From NCBI GenBank assembly GCA_018780035.1, contig JADMKE010000024.1, positions 372,001-436,000 of the forward strand: a DNA stretch of 64,000 nucleotides, written 5' to 3'. Source of the stretch: Candidatus Sericytochromatia bacterium. GTDB taxonomy: Bacteria > Cyanobacteriota > Sericytochromatia > UBA7694. A program made the position numbers and the translations under genes. Shown one piece after another: positions 1 through 7,147 of this stretch (position 1 is the first letter of the stretch; each line of letters begins with the position of its first letter). Under the pieces are notes generated by a model. It was not told the DNA's origin and ran no database searches. It saw nothing but the letters and a program-made list of their open reading frames with translations.

Positions 1-84
1 TTCAAAATCTTTAATGGCTTCGTTAAAAAATCAACGAGTTCTATTGTACACCCATTTCTCTCAGACAAGCGCAAAACCTCCCCC

Positions 85-112
85 TTTACCAAAGAAGGGG
101 ATATGTTATAGT
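85..112 (+). promoter_or_regulatory. Candidate sigma70 promoter for prs
   Basis: A -35-like TTTACC (85-90) and a -10-like TATAGT (107-112) are separated by 16 bp and lie about 90 bp before the prs start. The -35 overlaps a small inverted repeat (CCCCTTT/AAGGGG type, 81-100). Judged by eye only. Confidence 0.35.
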
Positions 113-200
113 GTGTTTACCTTTTTCTGGTCTGGCCCCAATTAAAAGCGCCTTTTATTAAAAAACAGGCCCGGCCAAAAAAGAAAATAGGGGGGAAGTT

Positions 201-1322
201 ATGAGTACCGGTCAACTGCGTTTGGATCCGGAACACCAAAGAGGCAACAGTGGTGTCCGCAAGAAGACCCGCAGGTCGCGGGGCCGCATGAGCATTTTGG
301 CCTGCACATCGGGCAGCGGTTTTGCTGACCGTCTGGTCAAGCATCTCGACGATTTGCTCAATGAGCAATATGGTCATCAGCGCTGGGAAGACACCTGTCG
401 CCGCTCGGCCAAAGAAATATTCTTTTCCAATCACGAAGTCAAAACAGTGATTACCGAAAATATCCGCGGCGATGACGTGTATATTGTGCAATGTATGGAC
501 GACCCACTGACCCGTGATCTGGCCGATCCAGATCAGCGCCGGAGCATCAACGACAATTTAATGGCACTCTGCACCGCCATTGATGCGGCTTACAATGCCG
601 ATGCCCAAACCATCACCGTGATCATTCCCCAATACCCTTATGCCCGCCAAGAGCGCAAAAAAGAGCGGGAATCCATTACCGCTCGCCAAATTGCGATGTT
701 CTTAGAGGCCTCAGGTGCCGATCGGGTGATCACCTTGGATATTCACGCTGAACCCGTGGAAGGTTTTTTCAGGTCAGCCCATTTTGAAAATATTCATGCT
801 TCTGGGCCCATCACCAAACATATCAAACAACATTACGATCTCAGCAATTTAACCCTGGTGGCCCCCGATGTCGGAAGTGTGCAGCGTGCCCGTCACTATT
901 CACTCACACTTGGCACAGATTTGGCGATTGTCGACAAACAGCGGGATTATTCGCGGCCGAGCAGTATCGAGAGTGTGAGGCTGATTGGCAGCGTGAAAGA
1001 TCGCAATGTCTTGATCATCGACGATATGATCGCCACAGGTGGCACGATTATCAACGCCACCAAACTGCTCAAAGAAAATGGGGCCCAGGATATTTATCTG
1101 GCCTGCAGCATGCCCTATTTTAATGGTGCCGCTGTCGAAAAACTGGACAAAGCAGTGCGCGAAGGTTATATCAAAAAGGTGATTGGCACAGACGCCGTCT
1201 TTCACGGGGAAGATTTTTTAAAAGAAAATCCCTGGTATGACGAAGTCTCTGTCGCCAAACTGTTTGCCGATGTGGTGTTTAGAATCAATCAGCGCGAATC
1301 GGTCAGTGAATTGCTAAAATAG
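201..1322 (+). CDS. prs: Ribose-phosphate pyrophosphokinase
   Basis: This enzyme transfers pyrophosphate from ATP to ribose 5-phosphate, giving PRPP for purine, pyrimidine, NAD, His and Trp synthesis in the cytosol. The ATP-loop region reads PQYPYARQERK and the PRPP-binding loop reads VLIIDDMIATGGT (about residues 270-282), both diagnostic of the family. At 373 residues it is longer than the usual 310-320; about 29 extra basic residues sit at the N-terminus (KKTRRSRGR). The first ATG has a strong GGGGGA ribosome site; an internal ATG at 288 also starts a plausible protein but has a poorer site. It stands alone, upstream of an AT-rich stretch. The apt gene in this window uses its product. Confidence 0.95.
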   Translation: MSTGQLRLDPEHQRGNSGVRKKTRRSRGRMSILACTSGSGFADRLVKHLDDLLNEQYGHQRWEDTCRRSAKEIFFSNHEVKTVITENIRGDDVYIVQCMDDPLTRDLADPDQRRSINDNLMALCTAIDAAYNADAQTITVIIPQYPYARQERKKERESITARQIAMFLEASGADRVITLDIHAEPVEGFFRSAHFENIHASGPITKHIKQHYDLSNLTLVAPDVGSVQRARHYSLTLGTDLAIVDKQRDYSRPSSIESVRLIGSVKDRNVLIIDDMIATGGTIINATKLLKENGAQDIYLACSMPYFNGAAVEKLDKAVREGYIKKVIGTDAVFHGEDFLKENPWYDEVSVAKLFADVVFRINQRESVSELLK

Positions 1323-1420
1323 GGTTGAGATGACGCCCTTTGAAAGCTAATTGTTTTTCCTAGTTTTCCTGCGACAAGTCCCTTGTTTTGGAAAAAGGGA
1401 TAGGTTTATAACGAGACGTA

Positions 1421-1449
1421 TTGACAACCTTTCATTTTCATGTTATCAT
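1421..1449 (+). promoter_or_regulatory. Near-consensus extended -10 sigma70 promoter
   Basis: A perfect TTGACA (1421-1426), a 17-bp spacer and TATCAT (1444-1449) preceded by TG at 1441-1442 make this one of the best promoters in the window. Transcription would begin near 1456. The only downstream candidate is a 52-codon AT-rich ORF at 1522, so it may drive a small protein or a small RNA. Confidence 0.6.
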
Positions 1450-1521
1450 AATGGCCTTAGCTTTTCCTATTTTGAAAAGACTAAAATTTTAACAAAATGA
1501 AAAGGTCAATATAATTAAAAA

Positions 1522-1680
1522 ATGAACCAAATTAAAGTCGAATTTGAAAAAAACATAGCTGGGACTTTGATTCTCCTTGATAAGTTTGACAGCTCATACC
1601 AAAAATACTCAAATAATCAACATATCATATCAAATCTAAAGCAAGGCATTCATTTTTTGAATGAATTTATGTTCCTGTAA
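1522..1680 (+). CDS. Small hypothetical protein, 52 residues
   Basis: This short ORF begins MNQIKVEFEK and has no recognisable family. It lies about 65 bp after the predicted transcription start of a near-consensus promoter (1421-1449), which is the main reason to report it. The composition is AT-rich, unlike the neighbouring housekeeping genes and like the lipoprotein and XRE fragment downstream. The ribosome site is weak (AAAGG, far upstream), so it may be untranslated, a fragment of a lost gene, or part of a small RNA. No signal peptide or membrane segment is evident. Confidence 0.3.
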   Translation: MNQIKVEFEKNIAGTLILLDKFDSSYQKYSNNQHIISNLKQGIHFLNEFMFL

Positions 1681-2180
1681 TTTTCCAATACATTTCAATA
1701 GAACAAACATGCTAAATTCAATGGTTCGGACATTTTTTTGAGGGGTGTTCTAGGCAGTGACTGGGTTTGAGCCAGGCTGGGCGAATTAAATGCAAGTTAG
1801 GGTACCCCCTGACTTTGATTTAAATGCTCTGGGCCGAGTAGGGCCTTTCCAGGAACTAGTCATAGCCTCATTTCCGCCTCCCAAAATTTGTCCGGAGTAT
1901 TGACAAACAGGAGGTGCCCACAAAAAAAATTTCCCTCAACTATTTCAAGCATCTTTGCACCTCATAATTTCTCCGAAACCACAGATCTTTGCTTGCTTCG
2001 TTTAGAGCTGAAAGCCAATACAAATGGAACATATTGGAGTATTTTTCAGGACAAATGGCGTTTGTTAGCAAGGCTCTTTGATGAACTCGAGTAACATTTG
2101 AGGAAAAAAGAAGGATATGAGTCAGACTATGGTTGCTATGCGGCCTGAATCACCCCTAATATTTGTATATATCACTAATT
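1681..2180. other. AT-rich intergenic stretch without a supportable gene
   Basis: No convincing gene was found here on either strand. The 1740-1900 part, read in reverse, gives short protein-like runs broken by stops and frameshifts, which could be remnants of a decayed gene. A TTG-started 68-codon ORF (1888-2094) has no family resemblance and no good ribosome site, so it is not called. Confidence 0.5.
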
Positions 2181-2999
2181 TCAAGGTATACAAGAGAAAA
2201 AGCCCAGAACACTCATTTTATTGTTTTTTTTACCTAGGAAACCTACAAATTTACCCCACATATACCCGTCTTGGCTTCCCTTAATGCTTACTCCAGAAGC
2301 AGTGTCAAAATCATCAAATGAATTTAGGCTTACGTTTTCAGACACATATAATGCAATAATTGAACCTCCGGCAAAAGTTCCAATATATTCTCCAGGCTTC
2401 AATGATGGAGTCGATACGAAAACTGCATTTTGTTTATAACTTGGATATTCATAAAATATTTGAGCATATGAATCTACATTACTATATTTGAATGGAACAA
2501 TAGACTGATTATCAAATTTTTTTACTTTTTCTGAATCAAAATCATTGCCTATTTCTTTGTTATGTCCAGGTGTAACCCCAACATATGCTCTACATTTGTT
2601 GATTCCTGTTGGAACTGGGTATCCTGCTGGAATAGGCATATTTATGCTTATGTTTGTGCCTGATGGAACATTGATTTGTGGCGTGGAGATTGAATTTAAC
2701 ACTTGAGATGGGTCTGAAGTCGCAACAATGGTAGGTGTTGCCGTTGGAATTGGAGTTGTTAGAACGATTGGCACAGCAGTTGGATTTGGGAATACTGTTG
2801 GGGTTGGGAGAGGCGTTGGACTAAGCTTTGCTGATGGTTGAATAGTTGGTGCTGAAGATGGTTGTGTCTTTTGCTGTTCGATATAATCATTCAGAGTTTT
2901 GCTCAAATCTTTTAAGATCTGAGAAGAAGATGTTTGTGTTGGTGGACTGCTACAAGATGTAACGCTCAAGACAGCCGTTAAAGCTATAAATCTTTTCAT
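2181..2999 (-). CDS. Predicted lipoprotein with Pro/Thr-rich linker
   Basis: The product is probably an envelope lipoprotein of unknown function. The N-terminus is a lipoprotein signal: a charged start (MKRF), a hydrophobic run, and the lipobox VTSC with the modified Cys at residue 16. Residues about 45-110 are a low-complexity Pro/Thr/Ser linker (TPLPTPT-type repeats) as often found between a membrane anchor and an exposed domain. The C-terminal 150 residues are a small folded region not assigned to a family. The ribosome site GAAAGGA precedes the ATG well. The gene is AT-rich and diverges from the broken XRE regulator, with an ATTGTC/GACAAT inverted repeat between them, so the two may once have formed a regulated pair. 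Confidence 0.75.
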   Translation of the reverse strand: MKRFIALTAVLSVTSCSSPPTQTSSSQILKDLSKTLNDYIEQQKTQPSSAPTIQPSAKLSPTPLPTPTVFPNPTAVPIVLTTPIPTATPTIVATSDPSQVLNSISTPQINVPSGTNISINMPIPAGYPVPTGINKCRAYVGVTPGHNKEIGNDFDSEKVKKFDNQSIVPFKYSNVDSYAQIFYEYPSYKQNAVFVSTPSLKPGEYIGTFAGGSIIALYVSENVSLNSFDDFDTASGVSIKGSQDGYMWGKFVGFLGKKNNKMSVLGFFSCIP

Positions 3000-3048
3000 G
3001 AAAGCGTCCTTTCTAATCTTTTAAATACGACGCATAAACTCACGGTTT

Positions 3049-3080
3049 ATTGTCACTATATTCTAGACGCCAAAGACAAT
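3049..3080. promoter_or_regulatory. Inverted repeat between divergent lipoprotein and XRE genes
   Basis: ATTGTC (3049-3054) and GACAAT (3075-3080) form widely spaced inverted half-sites in the only gap between two divergent genes, one of which encodes an XRE-type repressor fragment. This is a plausible former operator, but there is no independent support. Confidence 0.25.
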
Positions 3081-3098
3081 CAGCTTAACACTGAAGGT

Positions 3099-3392
3099 AT
3101 GGACAGTCAAGATGAAATACAAAAAATGTTTGGACGTAGACTATGGCTCATTCGTGAACGCTGTGGAATTTCGCAAGAAAGACTTGCTTTGCTTTCTGGG
3201 CTATATAGACCGTATGTTTCAGCTATAGATCGGGGAAAGAAAAACCCTTCACTGCTTAATATTCACCGCATAACAAGCTCATAAAATGTCACTCCAGCTA
3301 TCTTTTTAATATCAGACGAAGAATTTACTAATGAACTTGAAAAGATACCCATGATAGGGATTAAAGTAGGAAGAAAGCCTAATAGCGCTTGA
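3099..3392 (+). pseudogene. XRE-family regulator interrupted by an in-frame stop
   Basis: The first 61 codons encode a typical XRE helix-turn-helix domain (FGRRLWLIRERCGISQERLALLSG, then AIDRGKKNPSLLNIHRI). A TAA at 3282-3284 stops it exactly where intact relatives read a last helix of the type AKALNVSP. After the stop, the same frame continues NVTPAIFLISDEEFTNELE and runs to 3392, matching the normal end of such proteins. A single TTA-to-TAA change explains it. The truncated 61-residue form might still bind DNA, but the last helix of the fold is lost. The ribosome site is poor (AAGG almost touching the ATG). Surrounding DNA is AT-rich, consistent with a decaying acquired segment. Confidence 0.7.
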
Positions 3393-3454
3393 TTCATTGG
3401 TTTAAGCCAGCCAAATAACTCTATTAAACTTGCAAACAGCCCAGATAAATATGT

Positions 3455-3480
3455 AAAAATGTTTATCTAAACACATTTTT
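3455..3480. terminator. Symmetric A/T-rich terminator-like hairpin
   Basis: AAAAATGT (3455-3462) and ACATTTTT (3473-3480) are perfectly complementary around a 10-base loop. The A and T tracts at either end would let it act in both directions, between the XRE remnant and the toxin-antitoxin pair. The stem is weak because it lacks GC pairs. Confidence 0.4.
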
Positions 3481-3514
3481 AATGATAATTATATGATTTA
3501 AGTGTTTTATTGGC

Positions 3515-3790
3515 TTATTTCAGGCCATTCGTCAAGGATTGGAAGGCCTTGACATCTTCAACTGCTTGCCGAAATAAAACATCTTTCATATAGGTCTGAT
3601 AAGGGATGCCTATTTGATCTGCAGCCCGCTTGATCAAATCCAATTGGTTTTTTTGCCAGCGAAAATTGATCCGCACTTCATCGGTCTGCAAATCGGCTTC
3701 TGCCTGAGCAATTTGCGCTTCGATTGCCACCATTTGTTCAGGCGAAAATTCTTCAGGTTCCAAAACTTCATAGGACCGTTTCTTAGACAT
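3515..3790 (-). CDS. BrnA/CopG-like antitoxin of a toxin-antitoxin pair
   Basis: This 91-residue protein has an acidic first half and a C-terminal segment reading RINFRWQKNQLDLIKRAADQIGIPYQTYMKDVL, the ribbon-helix-helix pattern of BrnA/CopG antitoxins (a beta strand, then two helices with the GIPYQT turn). Such proteins neutralise the partner toxin and repress their own promoter. The start at 3790 is chosen because AGGAGG lies seven bases upstream; a longer reading is possible but lacks a site. It follows the toxin-like gene with an 8-bp overlap, and toxin-first order is the BrnTA arrangement. Similarity was judged from pattern only. Confidence 0.65.
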   Translation of the reverse strand: MSKKRSYEVLEPEEFSPEQMVAIEAQIAQAEADLQTDEVRINFRWQKNQLDLIKRAADQIGIPYQTYMKDVLFRQAVEDVKAFQSLTNGLK

Positions 3791-4115
3791 CTTTTCCTCC
3801 TGTCGAATACATGCCACCAGATAGATTAACACAGGTCATAATCAGGACTTTTTTGCTGGTTTCATCAATCCATCCCCAATACAATAAATGTGTTTGATTG
3901 CGGGTTTCAAATCTTTGACGCAGAACATTCCAATGCGTTTGGGCGTTTAAGCTGTCGTCTTCTGCAAAGAACACATTCAAGACGTCATCGGGTGTTGTTA
4001 GATGTCGAACCGTGATATGTAATTGTTCAGGGTCTTCTCTATCCCAAGCCAAATAGAAAGTATAATCGCTATATTTAATGCGATACATGGACTTTTTCTT
4101 TGGCTGATTTGACAT
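3783..4115 (-). CDS. BrnT-like putative toxin (diverged)
   Basis: This 110-residue protein begins MSNQPKKKSMYRI with an AGAGGG ribosome site. The pattern HITVRHLTTPDDVLNVFF, then HLLYWGWIDETSKKVLIMTC near the end, resembles the order of elements in BrnT-type ribonuclease toxins (strand, helix with EDV-like turn, then two strands). BrnT proteins are RelE-fold RNases that cleave mRNA. The match is weaker than for the partner, so this call leans on context: it lies directly upstream of, and overlaps, a BrnA/CopG-like antitoxin. An alternative is another small RelE-fold or hypothetical protein. The pair sits at the edge of an AT-rich segment, typical of mobile toxin-antitoxin loci. Confidence 0.5.
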   Translation of the reverse strand: MSNQPKKKSMYRIKYSDYTFYLAWDREDPEQLHITVRHLTTPDDVLNVFFAEDDSLNAQTHWNVLRQRFETRNQTHLLYWGWIDETSKKVLIMTCVNLSGGMYSTGGKDV

Positions 4116-4193
4116 AAATCCCTCTGATCCCATCATAGAGATTTTGTGGCAAAAGTCAATACAAATGGATGAAAAGACACAGGGCCAGCAGGC

Positions 4194-6536
4194 CTACTTG
4201 CTCTCTTTTTTGCTCGCCATTTGTTTGATCGCTTTGGAGGTCTTCACAATTCTGACGACATTGAGCACATCACTCATGGCACGGATCTTCTGAATAATCC
4301 CCTGCAATTGTTTGATATCTGTGACCTCCACAACCAGATCAATGGTGGCGGTTTTGTCTTTGTGGGTGGCCACATTGGCGGCGAGAATATTGATTTTGCT
4401 GTCTGACATACGGGCCACGACGTCTTTGAGCAGGCCCCGGCGGTCAATGGTATAAATCTGCAATTCAACAGGATAAAAGCTTTTTTCGACCTCTCCCCAG
4501 CTCGCAGGCAAGAAGCGCTTGGGGTTGACCTGCCCCAAATTGGAGCATTCTTTGGAGTGCACTGCCACCCCTTTGGTGCGGGTGACTACGCCAACAATCG
4601 GCTCACCGGGTACTGGCAAACAACAATGGGGGAAAAAGACAAGAACGCCCGCCTCACCACCAATCAAAATGCCTTTGCCTTTGACCTCGCGCCGCCGCTG
4701 TTCGGGGGAAACGGTCTGGCCGATGATCATTTTGTCGAGCACATCCGGGTTGAGGGGCCCGGTTTTGATCCGATTGAGCAATTGTTTGGGCGTGATTTCG
4801 CCATAGCCGACTGTGGCGATTAAATCTTCAACACTGTTGCGGTTGAATTTTTGCGCCATTTCTTCGAAGGTTTTGGAGCGAATATAATGTTCGTAATTTT
4901 CTTTGCCAAATTCGGCCTCAAGCAATTCTTTGCCCCGTTTGAGGCTGTCTTCGCGGCGCTCTTTTTTAAACCATTTGCGGATATTGTTTTTCGCCTGGTT
5001 GGAGACGACAAAATTGATCCAGTCCAGACTTGGCTGACCATTTTTGGAAGTCATGATCTCAACCTGGGCCCCGTTTTCGAGTGGGGTGGGCAAGGAGATC
5101 ATGCGTCCATTCATTTTGGCCCCAACGCAGCTATTGCCCACATGGGTGTGAATCCGGTAAGCGAAGTCGATCGCCGTCGAACCCTTGGGCAAGACATGCA
5201 CATCACCGCGCGGGGTAAAGATATAAATGTCCTCTTCAAAGAGATCGCTTTTGACATTGGACATAAACTCTTCTGCGTCTTTGAGGTCTTTTTGCCAATC
5301 AATCAATTGGCGCAGCCAGGTCAATTGCAAATCGTTTTTATTGCGTTTGGGCTGATTGCCACCCTGTTTGTATTTCCAATGGGCGGCGATCCCGAAATCG
5401 GCAATGCGGTCCATATCAAAGGTGCGAATTTGAACCTCAAGTGGATGACCTGTCTCGCTGATCACCGTGGTGTGCAGCGACTGATACATATTCTGCTTGG
5501 GCATGGCGATATAGTCTTTAAAGCGACCGGGAATCGGCTTCCAAATCGAGTGAACCATGCCCAAGACCGAATAACAATCGGCTTCACTGTCCACCAAAAC
5601 ACGGATACCAAAATAATCGTAGATATCTTTGAAATCTTTTTGTTTTTTGGATATTTTATTATAAATACTGTAAAAATTTTTGGGTCTACCAAAAATTTGA
5701 ACTTTTTTGGTTCTTTTTTTGCTGTCTTCCCCGTCAGGACGCGGCTCACCGTCGATAAAAAACTCGGTATCTTCATCGAGCAAGGCCTCTTTGAGCTGAA
5801 CCAAAGTCCGGCTCATAACCTCTTCGCGTTCCACGCGTTTTTGGGCAATATATTGCGCGATGCTCCAATAATAATCAGGGTAAAGATAGCGCAAGCAGAG
5901 ATCTTCCAACTCCCATTTGAGTCGGCCAATCCCCAATCGGTGCGCCAAGGGTGCAAAGATATCGAGGGTCTCCTGGGCAATTTTTTTCTGCTTGTCTTCG
6001 GACATATGATCCAAGGTGCGCATATTGTGCAGACGATCTGCAAGTTTGATAATGACGACACGAATGTCTTGGGCCATGGCCATGAACATGCGCCGAAAGT
6101 TTTCAGCCTGCCGCTCTTCTTTGGAAGAAAAGGAGAATTTACTCAATTTGGTTACACCATCCACCAAAGCGGTGACGGTTTCACCAAAAGCGGTCGTCAT
6201 TTCAGCATGGGTAAAGTCGGTGTCTTCGAGGATATCGTGCAAAAATCCAGCAGCAATCATTTCACCGCTGGCATTGAGCTCAGTCAGAATCAGCGCCACC
6301 TCGTAAGGGTGAATGATATAAGGTTCCCCGGATTTGCGCTTTTGCTCTTTGTGCAACTCGTATGCCGCAAAAAAAGCCCGTTCAGCAAAGGCAATGTCCT
6401 CTGTTGTGGCATAGGCCATTTTTTCCACCAAATGCTCCAAGAGCGAGGCCACATAAGGGGGATAAGAGTTAATCGGAATTTCCCCTGGCAGGGGCAAATA
6501 TTTCTTTAATACTGAATCAGGCTGACTGTCTTGCAA
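4194..6536 (-). CDS. rel: Bifunctional (p)ppGpp synthetase/hydrolase (RelA/SpoT homologue)
   Basis: The enzyme makes and degrades (p)ppGpp, the stringent-response alarmone. All domains of a long RSH protein appear in order: HD hydrolase (HP near residue 76, FLHDILEDTD near 98, KLADRLHNM), synthetase (GRFKDYIAMPKQNMYQSLHTT), TGS (DIYIFTPRGDVHVLPKG), a zinc-finger/helical region and a C-terminal ACT domain (RRGLLKDVVARMSDSKINI). The intact HD box and synthetase suggest both activities. The reading frame starts with TTG inside the end of apt (31-bp overlap); an ATG at 6419 would begin at MAYATTED, just before the conserved region. It is last in a long minus-strand array, directly after apt. At 780 residues it has the normal size. 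Confidence 0.95.
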   Translation of the reverse strand: MQDSQPDSVLKKYLPLPGEIPINSYPPYVASLLEHLVEKMAYATTEDIAFAERAFFAAYELHKEQKRKSGEPYIIHPYEVALILTELNASGEMIAAGFLHDILEDTDFTHAEMTTAFGETVTALVDGVTKLSKFSFSSKEERQAENFRRMFMAMAQDIRVVIIKLADRLHNMRTLDHMSEDKQKKIAQETLDIFAPLAHRLGIGRLKWELEDLCLRYLYPDYYWSIAQYIAQKRVEREEVMSRTLVQLKEALLDEDTEFFIDGEPRPDGEDSKKRTKKVQIFGRPKNFYSIYNKISKKQKDFKDIYDYFGIRVLVDSEADCYSVLGMVHSIWKPIPGRFKDYIAMPKQNMYQSLHTTVISETGHPLEVQIRTFDMDRIADFGIAAHWKYKQGGNQPKRNKNDLQLTWLRQLIDWQKDLKDAEEFMSNVKSDLFEEDIYIFTPRGDVHVLPKGSTAIDFAYRIHTHVGNSCVGAKMNGRMISLPTPLENGAQVEIMTSKNGQPSLDWINFVVSNQAKNNIRKWFKKERREDSLKRGKELLEAEFGKENYEHYIRSKTFEEMAQKFNRNSVEDLIATVGYGEITPKQLLNRIKTGPLNPDVLDKMIIGQTVSPEQRRREVKGKGILIGGEAGVLVFFPHCCLPVPGEPIVGVVTRTKGVAVHSKECSNLGQVNPKRFLPASWGEVEKSFYPVELQIYTIDRRGLLKDVVARMSDSKINILAANVATHKDKTATIDLVVEVTDIKQLQGIIQKIRAMSDVLNVVRIVKTSKAIKQMASKKESK

Positions 6537-7048
6537 TTGGGTATTTTCTCCCGCCCCTTGAGGAATGTCAGTTCAATCGCAAACAAGGCCCCCACAACCT
6601 GGGCACCCAGTTCTTCAAGCATGGCCAAAGCCGCCGCAGCGGTGCCGCCCGTGGCCAATAAATCATCGCAGATCAAAACTTTATCGCCGGGTTGAATTGC
6701 GTCTTTGTGAATTTCGAGCACGTCCGTGCCATATTCCAGGGCATATTCTTTGCGGTAAGTGGCACTGGGTAATTTGCCCGCTTTGCGCACGGGCACAAAG
6801 CCCGCATTGAGCAAAAACGCCAAAGGCGTACCAAAAATAAAACCCCGGGATTCAATCCCGACTACATGATCAATCCCTTGGTCCTGAAAGCGCAAAGCCA
6901 TTTGATCCAAAGTGAGTTTTAAGATCTTGGGCTCTTTGAGCAGGGTGGTAATATCTTTAAACAGAATACCCGGCTTGGGGAAATCGGGCACATCGCGAAT
7001 ATGGGGAACCAGCAGCGCTTGGAGTTCGTCATCCGGTATCAATTTCAT
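6506..7048 (-). CDS. apt: Adenine phosphoribosyltransferase
   Basis: The enzyme salvages adenine by joining it to PRPP, giving AMP and pyrophosphate. Diagnostic parts are the N-terminal IRDVPDFPKPGILFKDITTLL, the GIESRGFIFG loop and the PRPP-binding VLICDDLLATGGTA. The chosen start gives 180 residues, the normal length, with AAAGG upstream; longer readings add unrelated sequence. The 3' end overlaps the start of rel, the common apt-rel arrangement of many bacteria, so translation is probably coupled. About 100 bp separate it from recJ upstream. PRPP made by Prs at the start of the window feeds it. Confidence 0.95.
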   Translation of the reverse strand: MKLIPDDELQALLVPHIRDVPDFPKPGILFKDITTLLKEPKILKLTLDQMALRFQDQGIDHVVGIESRGFIFGTPLAFLLNAGFVPVRKAGKLPSATYRKEYALEYGTDVLEIHKDAIQPGDKVLICDDLLATGGTAAAALAMLEELGAQVVGALFAIELTFLKGREKIPNCKTVSLIQY

Positions 7049-7147
7049 GATCAGCCTTTCAAGAAAGCACGTTATACCTATTGTAACCCGTTCCTTATCA
7101 TAGGCCATCCCTCTGCGATCACACAAGCAAGAATTTTCTTGGTTTTT

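Noticed and set aside
117..491. A minus-strand ORF at the start of the window
   Set aside because: Antisense to prs, with no family-like sequence.
1379..1402. TCCCTT/AAGGGA hairpin as a prs terminator
   Set aside because: Only a 6-bp stem and no T run after it.
1741..1900. Possible transposase or other gene remnant read on the minus strand
   Set aside because: Only short protein-like runs with stops and no terminal inverted repeats; too weak to call an insertion sequence.
1888..2094. A 68-codon ORF with a TTG start in the AT-rich gap
   Set aside because: No ribosome site, no family-like pattern, and the surrounding DNA has no coding character.
4851..6509. A 552-codon open frame on the plus strand
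   Set aside because: It lies wholly antisense to rel, whose domains are unambiguous; its sequence is the mirror of conserved codons.
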